Shown: positions 37,477-48,883, counted from the stretch's first letter. The stretch: DNA of 58,007 nucleotides from Streptococcus ovis DSM 16829 (GCF_000380125.1 NZ_KB904565.1:1-58007), one strand, 5' to 3'. Numbers and translations: made by a program. The notes: generated by a model from the sequence alone, not told the origin.

Positions 37477-38275
37477 GCTCATTTTAGGTCGCTACATACC
37501 CGGAAACTCTATCATCCATCGTTTGGATCCAAGAAGTAAATTACTGGCAATGATCTTATTTTTGCTCATCATTTTTTGGGCTAATAATCTAGTTACTAAC
37601 CTGATTCTTTTTATCTTTGTACTGATACTTGTATTTTTATCAGAGATTAAATTGAGTTTCTTTATCAAAGGCTTAAAGCCAATGATTGGGATTATCCTCT
37701 TTACAACACTTTTTCAACTCTTCTTTATTCCAGGAAATACGGAATTGTTTCGTGTGTGGTTTATTACCATTACTATGGAGGGAGTAAAACAGGCTGGTAT
37801 TATTTTCGTTCGATTCGTCTTAATTATCTTCTTTTCTACCTTGCTAACCTTGACGACGACCCCATTGAGTTTAGCAGATGGTGTGGAATCTGGCTTATCA
37901 CCTTTGGCGCGGTTCAAGGTACCAGTTCATGAAATCGGGCTGATGCTGTCAATGAGTTTACGTTTTGTACCAACCCTGATGGATGATACTACGCGCATTA
38001 TGAACGCTCAACGGGCTCGTGGAGTAGATTTTAATGAAGGAAATATTGTTCAGAAGGTTCGCTCTGTCATTCCCATTTTAATTCCTTTATTTGCATCGAG
38101 TTTCAAGCGGGCAGATGCCCTTGCAACAGCAATGGAAGCTCGTGGCTATCAAGGAGGAGATGGACGAACAAAATACCGTGTGTTGCAATGGAAATGGGCA
38201 GATACCCTAGCAATCGTCATTATGTTTAGTCTTGGACTTGCCCTTTATTTTTTAAAAACAAATGTATCTAAATAG
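37469..38275 (+). CDS. ecfT: ECF transporter transmembrane protein T
   Basis: The membrane scaffold that couples EcfA1/EcfA2 to substrate-binding S components. Of 268 residues with about five to six helices. The two coupling motifs of the family appear as [11 protein letters not shown] (about 182-192) and [10 protein letters not shown] (about 224-233). The ATG at 37469 was chosen because the family starts [14 protein letters not shown]; a site two codons upstream is possible. A terminator follows. Confidence 0.96.
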   Translation: MDKLILGRYIPGNSIIHRLDPRSKLLAMILFLLIIFWANNLVTNLILFIFVLILVFLSEIKLSFFIKGLKPMIGIILFTTLFQLFFIPGNTELFRVWFITITMEGVKQAGIIFVRFVLIIFFSTLLTLTTTPLSLADGVESGLSPLARFKVPVHEIGLMLSMSLRFVPTLMDDTTRIMNAQRARGVDFNEGNIVQKVRSVIPILIPLFASSFKRADALATAMEARGYQGGDGRTKYRVLQWKWADTLAIVIMFSLGLALYFLKTNVSK

Positions 38276-38282
38276 AATAAAG

Positions 38283-38310
38283 GAAGTATCGGAAACGGTA
38301 CTTTTTTTGT
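38283..38310 (+). terminator. Terminator of the rodZ-pgsA-ecf unit
   Basis: AGTATCG and CGGTACT arms with a GAAA tetraloop are followed by seven T residues. Confidence 0.85.
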
Positions 38311-38409
38311 TTAATTTCAACCTAATTGTAATATTTGTCATCATTTCACAAACTATCAGTAACAGAAAGGGAGTATGATAGTTCTTAGTGATATGAAAGG
38401 AAATATTAT

Positions 38410-39015
38410 ATGAAATTCACAAATGGTAAAAAAGTATTAGCAGCTTTACTGCTGGTTGTTGCTTTTTTGGGAACAAGTATTGTAAATGCAGAAACGTACA
38501 CAGTAGCTTCGGGAGATACCCTATCAGAAATTGCGCTAAAATTTAACACCACTGTCGATGATTTGGTTCAATTAAATCAGATTAAGAATAGACACCTTAT
38601 CATGATAGGGCAGGTGCTAGAAGTCAGCAAAGAAATGACAAAAAACCAAAATATGGCAGAAGAGGTAATGGTCGAGGAGCCTACTTCAGTTGAGGTTACT
38701 GAGCCGACAAATTCAGTGACTCCTGCAACACCTGTGATAGTAGAGCCGACTACTCCTACGACGAGTGTTACAAGCTCATCGGATGCCAGTGTAACAGAAG
38801 CAGCTGCCAAAGAAGAAATTGCTAGACGTGAGTCGGGTGGTTCCTACACTGCTCAAAATGGTCAATTCTATGGTCGCTATCAGTTGACAATAACTTATTT
38901 AAATGGAGATCTTTCTCCTGAAAATCAAGAACGTGTAGCTGACGCTTATGTAGCTAGCCGCTATGGTTCATGGACTGCTGCTTTAGCATTCCACAATGCA
39001 AACGGTTGGTATTAA
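38410..39015 (+). CDS. Secreted LysM protein with transglycosylase-like C terminus
   Basis: A 201-residue exported protein. The signal peptide (FTNGKKVLAALLLVVAFLGT, cleavage after VNA near residue 27) is followed by one LysM domain (TYTVASGDTLSEIALKFNTT, about 29-73) for peptidoglycan binding. A Thr/Val/Glu/Pro-rich linker follows. The C-terminal about 65 residues (AKEEIARRESGGSYTAQNGQ ... YGSWTAALAFHNANGWY) resemble small streptococcal lysozyme-like domains (IsaA/SceD-type), including an E-S-G-G motif. It is probably a cell-wall remodelling enzyme. It has its own terminator. Confidence 0.88.
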   Translation: MKFTNGKKVLAALLLVVAFLGTSIVNAETYTVASGDTLSEIALKFNTTVDDLVQLNQIKNRHLIMIGQVLEVSKEMTKNQNMAEEVMVEEPTSVEVTEPTNSVTPATPVIVEPTTPTTSVTSSSDASVTEAAAKEEIARRESGGSYTAQNGQFYGRYQLTITYLNGDLSPENQERVADAYVASRYGSWTAALAFHNANGWY

Positions 39016-39017
39016 GT

Positions 39018-39045
39018 AGAAGTCCTGAAGGACTTCTTTTTTTTT
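39018..39045 (+). terminator. Terminator of the LysM gene
   Basis: AGAAGTCC and GGACTTCT arms with a TGAA loop are followed by eight T residues. Confidence 0.9.
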
Positions 39046-39617
39046 GAATTGAGAAAAGAGAAAATGAGTTGAAAGTTAAAAATTTCTTTTTTTAATAGTG
39101 CAAAAAAGTGATTGTACGTAATAGATGATATTTTACAACATAAAAAATAGTTGACGAATCCTTTATTAATATAGTAATATAAAAATGATAATAAAAATAT
39201 GCTTTTTGTTATTCTATAAAAAGGAGAATGATATGGATAAAATTAAAAATATAATCGGATTTCTTTTATTGTCAATTGTTTTCGTATTCGGAACATACTT
39301 TACAAAAACGGATACTGTAAGTGCCGATGAACATAATAATACAATTGTTAAAATGTATATTACTGACCGAAATGGAAAGGAATTAACCCCACCTGAGATT
39401 GATCAATGGCAACAGTTTAGAATTAATGCTGACTTTGATTTAACAAATAGTGATGTCAAAAAAGGGGACACAACAGTTGTTACAATACCTAAAGTGATTC
39501 AGTTTGTAGGTACAAAAACATTTGAATTAAGAGATACTGATGGAAATCTTGTTGCAAATGGTGAAGTGATTTCTGGATCGCAAATTAAAATTACTTATAC
39601 AGATCTTATTGTAAGAA

Positions 39618-39656
39618 TACCATACCCTGAATTAAGATTAGGGGTATTTTTGTGTA
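39618..39656 (+). terminator. Terminator after the adhesin fragment
   Basis: ATACCCT and AGGGGTAT arms are followed by TTTTTG. It lies within the open tail of the truncated frame and is probably the original 3' terminator of the full-length adhesin gene. Confidence 0.65.
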
Positions 39657-39662
39657 AAAAAA

Positions 39663-39692
39663 AAACTAACAGATTTATTCCTGTTAGTTTTC
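39663..39692 (-). terminator. Terminator of the flavoprotein reductase gene
   Basis: AAAACTAACAG and CTGTTAGTTTT form an 11-base stem; on the minus strand it is followed by a T-rich run. It lies about 20 bases after the reductase stop. Confidence 0.8.
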
Positions 39693-39713
39693 TGAATATA
39701 TATGACAATGAGG

Positions 39714-42125
39714 TTAACACCATTCTTCAACTGCTGTTTGACCAGCAATGCGACCAAAGGTAAAGATATCAGTGAGGGAATTTCCTCCTAGACGGTTACC
39801 TGCATGAAGGCCTCCTGCGACTTCTCCAGCAGCATATAAGCCAGCAATTGGTTGGCCGTTGGTATGGATGACATGGGTAGTGGTATCGATTTTTAGACCA
39901 CCCATGGTATGGTGAACTGCAGGCTTCCGAGGCGTTGCGTAAAATGGAGCTTTTTCACATTTCAAATCAAATCCTCCTTTATTAAATTCTGGGTCAAAAC
40001 CTGCATCTACGTATTGATTGTATCGTTGAATAGTCATTACAAAAGTATCTGCATTCACACCAATTTTTTCTGCTAATTCTTCTAAGGTATCAGCACGATA
40101 GAGAGTTCCTGCTACAACCTGTGCTTCAATTTTTTCATCGCTTGTATTGTAGGCTGTTTTCTTAATATTATCATCAGCAATCAGATAGAAGAGGCCGCCA
40201 TTGTCAATTGCTGCTTGTGATAGTTTATCGCGACTGCCATATTCATCAACGAACCGTTTGCCCTCCTGGTTGACCATGATAAAGTTGGCTGGTGGTACTT
40301 GTAGACCTGAAAAGAGAGCTCCTGTCTGTGGGTCAGAAACGGGCATCATTTGGCTGAACCCCATACCAACTAAATCAGCTCCAAGACTTTGTCCAAGGAC
40401 AATTCCGTCCCCTGTAATGGCTGGTGAGTTAGAGGTTTTGATATCGTCATCAATCTCTGTCCAGTAGGTATTGTATTGTTGCAACATTTTAGTATTTGCT
40501 CCGAAACCACCAGAAGCTAGAATGACAGCTTTTGCTTTGATGGTAATCGTTTGTCCATTACGACCTTTTCCGATAACACCACGGACAGTTCCATCTTCTA
40601 CGATTAGTTCTTTAACAGGAGTGTCTGTTAGAATAGTCCCTCCTTGTTCGCGGACGTATTTATCAAGAACGGAGATAAAGGCATAGCCCATTGGTACTTT
40701 TGGTTTGTGTCCACGGCGCCAGAGGGCCCCTACTGGCATAGTCACTTCTTCGCGGTCGAATTCAACTCCAACTTCTTCTAACCATTTGACAGATTCAAGA
40801 GCGCGTTCGGTTAAGATCTTAATCAAGTCATAGTTGCCATGAATTTCGCGACCTTGTAGATCTTTTCGTTTGCCTCCGATATAGGTCTGAATACGATAGA
40901 GGAGTGTAGAGTCAAAGAGATAGTTTGGATTTTTTAGATACTCTTCTAACTCCACTTTTAAGGCACGGAAATCTTCTAAGAATTCAGGGTCAATGGTAGT
41001 TTCGTCAATGTCGTGTAATTCTTGCAAATTGTGTGCTTCACCAGGATTTGCTGCAAAACTATTTTGCCATTCGGGCCAAGGTGCATTGATAGGTCCACCT
41101 GCACGGACAGTATCCCCACCAAGAGCAGGGAATTTTTCAACGAGGATGACTTGTTTTCCTGCTTGAAGAACAGTAGCTGCTGCAGAGAGTCCTGCACCAC
41201 CACCACCGACAACGACAACATCTGTCTCATAAACTTTGTCTTCGGTATCAAGGGCTGATGGGGCTTTTGGACGTTTGCGAAGGACATCTGGATTGCCACC
41301 GGCTAATTTAATCGCACGGGCAACACCATCTAGTACACCATTTGAGGTGACAGAAGCACCTGATACAGCGTCCACATTAAGAGTTTGTCCTTCAATAATT
41401 TCTGCGGGGACACGGGTAAAGACGATGTCAGCAATACCAGAAGATTCGCCAGAAGAGTCGATGTCAATCTTTTCAATACGTTCTTCAGATAGAGTCACCT
41501 CCATTGGTAGTTTACCATTGTGACCTTCGGTGGTTACTTGGTAGGTTCCTGGTTCAAATTTCACTTCCTCTGGGAGATTTAATTGATTTGCAACGCTGAC
41601 AAAACGCAGGAATCGGAAGAAGCAACTGTCTAGGAAATCAACAGTCCCTTCGTGTTTTAAGTCTCCGTTGTCATCAAAGGCTTGATGAGCGCGTCCTAAT
41701 AAGAACTCACTACCTGGCATGACGATAGCATTTACACCGGGTGCATCAAGCACTTGACGAAGGTGGAGCTGGGCGCGTGAGGAACCTTGTACATCATAAG
41801 AAGCCCCTACAATCATGACAGGTTTACCATCTAGCGGATGAATGTTAAAGGATAGCCACTCGAGTAAACTATTTAAGCTAGAAGGGATGGAGTGATTGTG
41901 TTCGGGTGTTGCAATAATAACCCCATCTGCCTCTGAAATCTTTGTATTGAAGGCTTGTATGACAGTTGTATGTGTTTGATCATCTGTTTCATTAAACATC
42001 GGTACATCAGCGATCTCCATCACTTCAATCTCTGCTTTTTGAGCAAAGTGTTTTTTCATAAACTGTAGCAACTTACGATTGTAGGATTTTTTGGCATTGG
42101 TCCCAACAATAGCGATTAATTTCAT
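39714..42125 (-). CDS. Three-domain flavin reductase / fumarate-reductase-like flavoprotein
   Basis: An 803-residue cytoplasmic fusion with no signal peptide. Residues 1-190 are an NAD(P)H-dependent FMN reductase domain ([33 protein letters not shown]). Residues about 195-275 are an FMN-binding domain with SGASVTS at 255-261, the type of site to which ApbE attaches FMN through Ser/Thr. Residues about 300-800 are a fumarate reductase/succinate dehydrogenase flavoprotein domain ([50 protein letters not shown]-type end). The architecture resembles soluble NADH:acrylate/(hydroxy)cinnamate reductases rather than quinol-linked enzymes. The electron acceptor is not determinable from sequence. It follows a stand-alone FMN reductase that resembles its own N terminus. 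Confidence 0.9.
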   Translation of the reverse strand: MKLIAIVGTNAKKSYNRKLLQFMKKHFAQKAEIEVMEIADVPMFNETDDQTHTTVIQAFNTKISEADGVIIATPEHNHSIPSSLNSLLEWLSFNIHPLDGKPVMIVGASYDVQGSSRAQLHLRQVLDAPGVNAIVMPGSEFLLGRAHQAFDDNGDLKHEGTVDFLDSCFFRFLRFVSVANQLNLPEEVKFEPGTYQVTTEGHNGKLPMEVTLSEERIEKIDIDSSGESSGIADIVFTRVPAEIIEGQTLNVDAVSGASVTSNGVLDGVARAIKLAGGNPDVLRKRPKAPSALDTEDKVYETDVVVVGGGGAGLSAAATVLQAGKQVILVEKFPALGGDTVRAGGPINAPWPEWQNSFAANPGEAHNLQELHDIDETTIDPEFLEDFRALKVELEEYLKNPNYLFDSTLLYRIQTYIGGKRKDLQGREIHGNYDLIKILTERALESVKWLEEVGVEFDREEVTMPVGALWRRGHKPKVPMGYAFISVLDKYVREQGGTILTDTPVKELIVEDGTVRGVIGKGRNGQTITIKAKAVILASGGFGANTKMLQQYNTYWTEIDDDIKTSNSPAITGDGIVLGQSLGADLVGMGFSQMMPVSDPQTGALFSGLQVPPANFIMVNQEGKRFVDEYGSRDKLSQAAIDNGGLFYLIADDNIKKTAYNTSDEKIEAQVVAGTLYRADTLEELAEKIGVNADTFVMTIQRYNQYVDAGFDPEFNKGGFDLKCEKAPFYATPRKPAVHHTMGGLKIDTTTHVIHTNGQPIAGLYAAGEVAGGLHAGNRLGGNSLTDIFTFGRIAGQTAVEEWC

Positions 42126-42141
42126 CTTTTATTCTCCTTTC

Positions 42142-42744
42142 TTATTTTCCATTTTCCCATTTGAAGCTCTTTTTTCGGTCTGTGTCAGACTGCTGGACCA
42201 ACTGATTCGTCAAACTAACAAAGGCTTGAAATTCTGCGAAATGCTCTTCTAATTCCGCTACTTTTTCTGGATGATTTAGATTGCCATTGTCATCTAGAAC
42301 TTGTTCGGAGTGTCCTAAAAGAAATTCTGTTCCCGGCATGACACGAGCCTTTAATTCAGGAGCATCTAAGATTTGCCGTAGGTGAGCTTGGGCACGTGAA
42401 GTACCGAGTGAGCCTAGGGAAGCCCCAACAATCATGGTTGGTTTGTTAATGAGAGCTCGATTGGTGTAGGCAATCCATTCCAACACGCTGGAAAGAGGAG
42501 CAGGAATCGTATGGTCATATTCAGGTGTTGCGATGATGACTCCGTCAGCTGCTAGAATTTTTTGGCTAAAATCCTCTACTTTTTCTGGTGCTACTCGATT
42601 TTCTGGTTCATCAAAAGCAGGGAGGTCTTTGATTTCTAAGAGCTCAATCTCTGCCTTATTCGCAAAGTGTTTTGCGATAAATCGAAGGAGTTTTCGGTTG
42701 GTTGAACGTTCAGAGTTTGTTCCAACAATAGCTACTAATTTCAT
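42142..42744 (-). CDS. NAD(P)H-dependent FMN reductase
   Basis: A 200-residue flavodoxin-like protein starting MKLVAIVGTNSERSTNRKLL from the ATG at 42744 (GAGAGG upstream; a codon 18 bases earlier is less likely). It contains ATPEYDHTIPAPLSSVLEW and GASLGSLGTSRAQAHLRQIL. The protein is strongly similar to the first 190 residues of the neighbouring 803-residue reductase, indicating duplication. It lies 16 bases upstream of that gene, so the two form an operon, and it may be an accessory subunit or flavin supplier. Confidence 0.92.
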   Translation of the reverse strand: MKLVAIVGTNSERSTNRKLLRFIAKHFANKAEIELLEIKDLPAFDEPENRVAPEKVEDFSQKILAADGVIIATPEYDHTIPAPLSSVLEWIAYTNRALINKPTMIVGASLGSLGTSRAQAHLRQILDAPELKARVMPGTEFLLGHSEQVLDDNGNLNHPEKVAELEEHFAEFQAFVSLTNQLVQQSDTDRKKSFKWENGK

Positions 42745-42776
42745 TTGTGAAATACCTCTCAATCTCTTTTGCCTTC

Positions 42777-42805
42777 ACTATACACCAATTAAGCCTGGAA
42801 TGCAA
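42777..42805 (-). promoter_or_regulatory. Promoter of the reductase operon
   Basis: On the minus strand TTGCAT (42805-42800) and TATAGT (42782-42777) are spaced 17 bases, about 33 bases before the first ATG. Confidence 0.65.
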
Positions 42806-42849
42806 GCCTTTTCATAATTTTTTGTCAATTTTTACATATTTTAAAGAAG

Positions 42850-42880
42850 AGAAAAAACCTTAGAGAGTATCTAAGGTTTT
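42850..42880 (-). terminator. Terminator overlapping the phosphatase stop codon
   Basis: AAAACCTTAGA and TCTAAGGTTTT form a perfect 11-base stem around GAGTA; TTTTTTC follows on the minus strand. It ends the sdaAB-sdaAA-phosphatase unit. Confidence 0.85.
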
Positions 42881-43443
42881 AGAGGGATTTCAGAAAGCGA
42901 CTGAAATGATAAACCTTTAAATTGTAAGCAGACAATCCAAGGAAATAAATGTTTTACTCTTTGAAAATCAGAAAGTCCAAATGTTGGCTGATAATATTGA
43001 ATAATAGTAGAAAGGGCTGTGCCATGAGTTCCGATGACTACAGTGTGTCCTTTATGTTCCTGTAAAACCTTCTCGAGAGCTTGGATATTTCTGTTTTGGA
43101 CTTGGGAAAGAGATTCTCCACCTTCTAATCGGTAGGAAAAATCAGCCCATTGTTTTGCAGTGAAACTAGTAAAATCTTCAATCCATTTATCTGTAATTTT
43201 TCTTTCTCGAAAATCATTTTCGAGATGAATGGATTTTTGTTTAGATAGGGCAAGAGGGGTAATAGTATCAACAGCCCTTTTATAGGGGCTGGAATAAACA
43301 GCATCGATGAGGATTTCTGAAAAGAGGTTGACAAGTTCTTTACTATCCTGTAAACCTTTATCAGTTAATTCACGCAAGAAGTCATCATGATTATGGGAGT
43401 TAGGTTCTGCATGTCGAATGAAGTAGATAGTGGTCAAGGTCAT
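42871..43443 (-). CDS. Histidine phosphatase family protein
   Basis: A 190-residue member of the phosphoglycerate-mutase-like family. The RHG-type motif reads YFIRHAEPNSH (catalytic His about 11), with AVYSSPYKRAVDTI and the second His in VVIGTHGTALS. It is probably a phosphatase rather than a glycolytic mutase; the substrate is unknown. It overlaps the sdaAA stop by 4 bases (ATGA), so it is translationally coupled to the serine dehydratase genes. Confidence 0.9.
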   Translation of the reverse strand: MTLTTIYFIRHAEPNSHNHDDFLRELTDKGLQDSKELVNLFSEILIDAVYSSPYKRAVDTITPLALSKQKSIHLENDFRERKITDKWIEDFTSFTAKQWADFSYRLEGGESLSQVQNRNIQALEKVLQEHKGHTVVIGTHGTALSTIIQYYQPTFGLSDFQRVKHLFPWIVCLQFKGLSFQSLSEIPLKP

Positions 43444-44318
43444 GCATCTTCTCCAAAGATTTTTTTTGCTAGACGTCTTCCAGTTGGTGTTGCTGCTAAG
43501 CCACCTTCTGCTGTTTCACGAAAGGCCGTTGGTAAACTTGAACCAACTTGGTACATTGCATGAATCACTTCATCTGCTGGAATTTTAGATACAATACCAG
43601 CTAAAGCCATGTCTGCAGCGACCAAAGCATAACTTGCTCCCATAGCATTTCGCTTGACACACGGCACTTCAACTAGTCCTGCAACTGGATCGCAGATGAG
43701 TCCCAACATATTTTTGATGACGAAGCAAACTGCTTGGCTAGCTTGGAAGGCATTTCCTCCTGCTGCAACTGTCAGCGCTGCAGCTGACATGGCTGCGGCT
43801 GATCCGACCTCTGCTTGACATCCTCCTTCTGCACCAGATATAGAGGCGTTATTGGCAATGACTAAGCCAAAGGCACCGGCAGTAAATAGGAATTCTAGCT
43901 GTTGTTCATGATCTAATCCTAGTTTTTCAGTAGCGACACCTAAAACAGCAGGTAGACAACCAGCAGACCCGGCGGTAGGGGTTGCACAAACCAAGCCCAT
44001 TTTCGCATTTGATTCGTTGACAGCGATGGCATTTCTAGCAGCAGTCAGGATACTAGTATCAGATAAGGTGTTGCCAGACTTTAAATAGCGATCGAGTTTT
44101 GCAGCGTCGCCTCCTGTCAAACCAGAGAGAGATTTACTCTCGCTAAGGCCATTTGAAATAGAGTCTTGCATAACTGTCAAGTTTCTTGACATGAGTGTCA
44201 ATATTTCGTCACGTGTTCGACCTGTCATTTCAATTTCAGTCGTAATCATTAATTCAGCAATATTGCCTTCAAATCGCTCTTGTGCTTGTTGAAGTAGGTC
44301 TTCTATAGAATAAAACAT
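43440..44318 (-). CDS. sdaAA: L-serine dehydratase, alpha subunit
   Basis: Iron-sulfur enzyme converting L-serine to pyruvate and ammonia together with the beta subunit. From the ATG at 44318, after AAAGGA, it has 292 residues; an ATG two codons upstream is too close to the ribosome binding site. Cysteines likely to hold the [4Fe-4S] cluster lie in CATPTAGSAGCLPAV, EGGCQAEVGSAAAMSAAALT and ICDPVAGLVEVPCVKRNA. It follows sdaAB by 11 bases. Confidence 0.96.
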   Translation of the reverse strand: MFYSIEDLLQQAQERFEGNIAELMITTEIEMTGRTRDEILTLMSRNLTVMQDSISNGLSESKSLSGLTGGDAAKLDRYLKSGNTLSDTSILTAARNAIAVNESNAKMGLVCATPTAGSAGCLPAVLGVATEKLGLDHEQQLEFLFTAGAFGLVIANNASISGAEGGCQAEVGSAAAMSAAALTVAAGGNAFQASQAVCFVIKNMLGLICDPVAGLVEVPCVKRNAMGASYALVAADMALAGIVSKIPADEVIHAMYQVGSSLPTAFRETAEGGLAATPTGRRLAKKIFGEDA

Positions 44319-44329
44319 GAGCATCCTTT

Positions 44330-45001
44330 CTAGTTGAAGAAATTAACATTATGCAGATGAGGGATTTTTTCGATCTGTAGGACAGCTTCTTCACATTGAC
44401 GAGAATCAACTTCAATAATCATAATCGCTTTTTCACCTGCTTTTTCACGCGTAACATTCATCTGAGCAATATTGATGCCGTGTTCTGACAGGATATCAGT
44501 GACTTTGGCAATCATGCCTGGAATGTCTTGGTGGACGATAATGAGGGTAGGGGTATTCATATTAAGATTAACAGCAAAACCATTCAGTTCGGTGACTTGA
44601 ATATTGCCTCCCCCGATAGAAACACCAGTCGCGGAAATCGTTTTGTGCTCATTTTTAATAATGATGCGAGTGGTATTTGGGTGAGGGGTATTGCTTTCTT
44701 TATTGATTTTCCAATAAACTTTAATCCCTTTCTCACGAGCAATATCCAGTGCATCTGGGATGCGTGCATCATCGGTATCCATACCTAAAATACCAGCAAC
44801 TAGGGCAACATCTGTTCCGTGTCCACGGTAAGTCTTAGCGAAGGAGTGAAAGAGTTGAAATTCAACTTCGGATGGGTCTTCTCCAAAAATGGAGGCAACG
44901 ATTTTTCCAATTCGTACTGCTCCGGCTGTATGACTGGAAGAAGGACCAATCATAACAGGACCAATAATATCAAATACAGACTGAAATTTTAGATTTGTCA
45001 T
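44330..45001 (-). CDS. sdaAB: L-serine dehydratase, beta subunit
   Basis: The 223-residue partner of SdaAA. The N-terminal half has SVFDIIGPVMIGPSSSHTAG, the conserved serine-dehydratase beta motif. The C-terminal about 75 residues form an ACT domain (TPTLIIVHQDIPGMIAKVTD, GINIAQMNVTREKAGEKAIM), which in this family may sense serine. First gene of the sdaAB-sdaAA-phosphatase operon. Divergent from mnmA. Confidence 0.96.
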   Translation of the reverse strand: MTNLKFQSVFDIIGPVMIGPSSSHTAGAVRIGKIVASIFGEDPSEVEFQLFHSFAKTYRGHGTDVALVAGILGMDTDDARIPDALDIAREKGIKVYWKINKESNTPHPNTTRIIIKNEHKTISATGVSIGGGNIQVTELNGFAVNLNMNTPTLIIVHQDIPGMIAKVTDILSEHGINIAQMNVTREKAGEKAIMIIEVDSRQCEEAVLQIEKIPHLHNVNFFN

Positions 45002-45096
45002 AACTTTCCTCGATAATAGAAATTCTTGCTTTCATTATAACAAAAAGCGAAGTAGGAAACTAGGGGATAAAAAATGAAAACTTTACTCTTATCTAG

Positions 45097-45125
45097 TTGG
45101 AATTCTGATAAAATCTTGATATAAT
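45097..45125 (+). promoter_or_regulatory. mnmA promoter
   Basis: TTGGAA (45097-45102) and TATAAT (45120-45125) with a 17-base spacer. Confidence 0.7.
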
Positions 45126-45127
45126 AG

Positions 45128-46363
<1,236 letters not shown>

Positions 46364-46374
46364 ACTCCATTCTA

Positions 46375-46402
46375 TTGACATTTAATGTTAATTTGATAAA
46401 AT
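46375..46402 (+). promoter_or_regulatory. Promoter of the NUDIX-mnmG unit
   Basis: TTGACA (46375-46380) and TAAAAT (46397-46402) with a 16-base spacer, just after mnmA. No terminator was seen between mnmA and this promoter. Confidence 0.6.
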
Positions 46403-46507
46403 AATCTTAACAATATTCATGATGGTCAAAGCTCATGGGAATTGTATGCTTTTTTGGCGTACAGTTTTCGAGAGTTTTGGCTATTTTTGTGTTTAGGGGG
46501 TGAGAAA

Positions 46508-46966
46508 ATGGATTTCAGAACGATGAATGAACAGGGTAGTTTTGGTGTACGAGCGACAGCTTTGATAGTGCGAGATAATCATATTTATCTAGCTAAGTCA
46601 CCCTTAGGGACCTATTACTCGATTGGCGGCGCCATTTTGTTTGGTGAAACAACAGAAGAGGCAGTCAAACGTGAAGTCAAGGAAGAAATTGGCATCACTG
46701 TTGCTATTCAAGAGTTAGCGTTTGTGGTGGAAAATCACTTCACAATTGATGAAAGAGCCTTTCATCAGATAGAATTTCACTACTTGGTTGAACCTCTGGA
46801 AGAACCAAATCCCTATATGGAAGAGTGGGGTGGTCGGCGTACCTGTGAATGGGTGCCTTTCACTGAGTTAGAAAAGATAGACGTTCAGCCTCCATTTCTC
46901 AAAACGGCCCTCCAAAACTGGAATGGTCAGTTACAACATATTATCAATAAAGACGGAGAACTATAG
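46508..46966 (+). CDS. NUDIX hydrolase
   Basis: A 152-residue Nudix-fold protein. The start at 46508 follows GGGGGTGAG. The Nudix box is GAILFGETTEEAVKREVKEE followed by IG (about 41-62), matching GX5EX7REUXEEXGU closely. The substrate, a nucleoside diphosphate derivative, cannot be told from sequence. It ends 3 bases before mnmG and probably shares its transcript. Confidence 0.92.
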   Translation: MDFRTMNEQGSFGVRATALIVRDNHIYLAKSPLGTYYSIGGAILFGETTEEAVKREVKEEIGITVAIQELAFVVENHFTIDERAFHQIEFHYLVEPLEEPNPYMEEWGGRRTCEWVPFTELEKIDVQPPFLKTALQNWNGQLQHIINKDGEL

Positions 46967-46969
46967 AAA

Positions 46970-48883
46970 ATGACAGAGAATTTTGTGGAAACCTATGATG
47001 TCATCGTTATCGGTGCAGGCCATGCAGGGGTCGAGGCTGGTCTCGCTGCAGCTCGGATGGGTTGTAAGACGCTTCTTGCAACCATCAATTTGGATATGTT
47101 GGCCTTTATGCCTTGTAATCCATCCATTGGGGGTTCGGCTAAGGGAATCGTTGTTCGAGAGATTGATGCTCTTGGTGGAGAAATGGCCAAAAATATTGAC
47201 AAAACCTACATCCAAATGAAGATGCTCAATACAGGAAAAGGCCCTGCGGTACGTGCTCTTCGGGCGCAAGCAGATAAGGCTCTTTACTCGCGTGAGATGA
47301 AAAAGACAGTAGAGCGCCAGGAAAACTTGACCCTTCGTCAAACCATGATTGATGATATCTTAGTGGAAGAAGGCAAGGTCATCGGTGTTGTGACGGCGAC
47401 AGGTCAAACATATGGAGCGTCTGCGGTTGTTGTTACAACGGGGACCGCTTTGCGTGGAGAGATTATCTTAGGAGAACTCAAATACTCTTCTGGTCCAAAT
47501 AATAGTTTGGCCTCTGTGACTTTAGCTGATAATTTGAAGAAATTGGGGCTTGAAATTGGACGTTTCAAGACTGGAACGCCACCCCGTGTCAAGGCTTCTT
47601 CTATCAATTATGAAGTGACAGAAATCCAACCTGGTGATGAAAAACCAAATCATTTTTCATTCTTATCCAAAGATGAAGATTACTTGCAAGACCAAATCCC
47701 ATGCTGGCTAACTTATACCAATCAGACTAGCCACGATATTATCAATAGCAATCTGCACCGAGCACCTATGTTTTCAGGTATTGTGAAAGGGGTAGGTCCA
47801 CGTTATTGTCCATCTATTGAAGACAAAATTGTCCGTTTTGCAGATAAGGAACGGCATCAATTATTCTTAGAGCCAGAAGGCCGTGATACAGATGAAGTCT
47901 ATATCCAAGGACTGTCGACTAGTCTACCGGAAGATGTGCAACGTGACTTGGTGCATTCTATCAAGGGACTTGAAAATGCGGAGATGATGCGGACAGGATA
48001 TGCGATTGAGTACGACATTGTTCTTCCTCATCAACTGAGGGCTACTTTAGAAACAAAATTGATTTCAGGGCTCTTTACAGCAGGTCAAACCAATGGAACA
48101 TCCGGTTATGAAGAAGCTGCCGGTCAGGGAATTGTCGCTGGAATTAACGCAGCACTCAAGGTGCAAGGCAAACCTGAATTGATCTTGAAGCGAAGCGATG
48201 CTTATATTGGTGTCATGATTGATGACTTAGTAACCAAGGGGACCTTGGAACCTTACCGCCTATTGACAAGTCGGGCAGAGTACCGTCTCATCTTACGGCA
48301 TGACAATGCAGATATGCGCTTGACACCGCTTGGTCGGGAAGTTGGCCTGGTAGATGATGAACGCTGGCAACAGTTTGAAATCAAGAAACATCAATTTGAC
48401 AATGAGTTGACAAGGTTGTCAACTATTAAATTGAAACCTGTAAAGGAAACGAATGAAAAAGTTGCTAAATTGGGGTTTAAACCCTTGACAGATGCCTTGA
48501 CAGCTAAAGAATTCATGCGTCGCCCTGATATTACTCATGAGGTAGTTACTCAGTTTATTGGCCCTGTGGCAGAGGATTTAGATGCCAAGGTGGTGGAACT
48601 TTTGGAAACCGAGATCAAATATGAGGGATACATCGAAAAGGCTCTCGATCAAGTTGCTAAAATGAAACGGATGGAAGAAAAACGGATTCCTGCTGATATT
48701 GACTGGGATGACATTGATTCTATTGCAACGGAAGCTCGTCAAAAATTCAAGAAAATCAATCCTGAAACCATTGGACAAGCTAGTCGGATTTCAGGGGTCA
48801 ATCCAGCAGATATTTCTATTTTGATGGTTTATCTTGAAGGGCGTAGCCGCTCTATTTCTAAAAAACAAGCAAAAGACAGCTAA
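46970..48883 (+). CDS. mnmG: tRNA uridine-5-carboxymethylaminomethyl modification enzyme MnmG (GidA)
   Basis: FAD enzyme that, with MnmE, adds the carboxymethylaminomethyl group to U34. It has 637 residues, full length. The FAD-binding motif [21 protein letters not shown] is at about 11-31. Family signatures [23 protein letters not shown] (about 48-70) and [21 protein letters not shown] (about 364-384) are present. A stem-loop overlaps its stop codon. Confidence 0.98.
   Translation: MTENFVETYDVIVIGAGHAGVEAGLAAARMGCKTLLATINLDMLAFMPCNPSIGGSAKGIVVREIDALGGEMAKNIDKTYIQMKMLNTGKGPAVRALRAQADKALYSREMKKTVERQENLTLRQTMIDDILVEEGKVIGVVTATGQTYGASAVVVTTGTALRGEIILGELKYSSGPNNSLASVTLADNLKKLGLEIGRFKTGTPPRVKASSINYEVTEIQPGDEKPNHFSFLSKDEDYLQDQIPCWLTYTNQTSHDIINSNLHRAPMFSGIVKGVGPRYCPSIEDKIVRFADKERHQLFLEPEGRDTDEVYIQGLSTSLPEDVQRDLVHSIKGLENAEMMRTGYAIEYDIVLPHQLRATLETKLISGLFTAGQTNGTSGYEEAAGQGIVAGINAALKVQGKPELILKRSDAYIGVMIDDLVTKGTLEPYRLLTSRAEYRLILRHDNADMRLTPLGREVGLVDDERWQQFEIKKHQFDNELTRLSTIKLKPVKETNEKVAKLGFKPLTDALTAKEFMRRPDITHEVVTQFIGPVAEDLDAKVVELLETEIKYEGYIEKALDQVAKMKRMEEKRIPADIDWDDIDSIATEARQKFKKINPETIGQASRISGVNPADISILMVYLEGRSRSISKKQAKDS

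Larger units (their letters stand above)
39233..39763 (+). pseudogene. Truncated surface adhesin, N-terminal fragment
   Basis: The ATG at 39233 follows AAAAGGAG. A signal peptide (IIGFLLLSIVFVFGTYFTKT, cleavage near SADE) is followed by an adhesin N1-type Ig-like domain: ITDRNGKELTPPEIDQWQQF, INADFDLTNSDVKKGDTTVV, RDTDGNLVANGEVISG. This is the start of collagen/fibrinogen-binding MSCRAMM-type proteins, which normally run several hundred residues and end with LPXTG. Here homology stops near residue 125 (39607), where the frame runs into a terminator and then antisense to the reductase gene. No repeat region, collagen-binding second domain or anchor remains. The strong RBS and signal suggest a recent 3' deletion. 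Confidence 0.8.

Noticed and set aside
38330-38350. TGTAAT...TGTCAT before the LysM gene as a WalR (VicR) box
   Set aside because: The half-sites are spaced 3 bases apart, whereas the WalR consensus requires 5.
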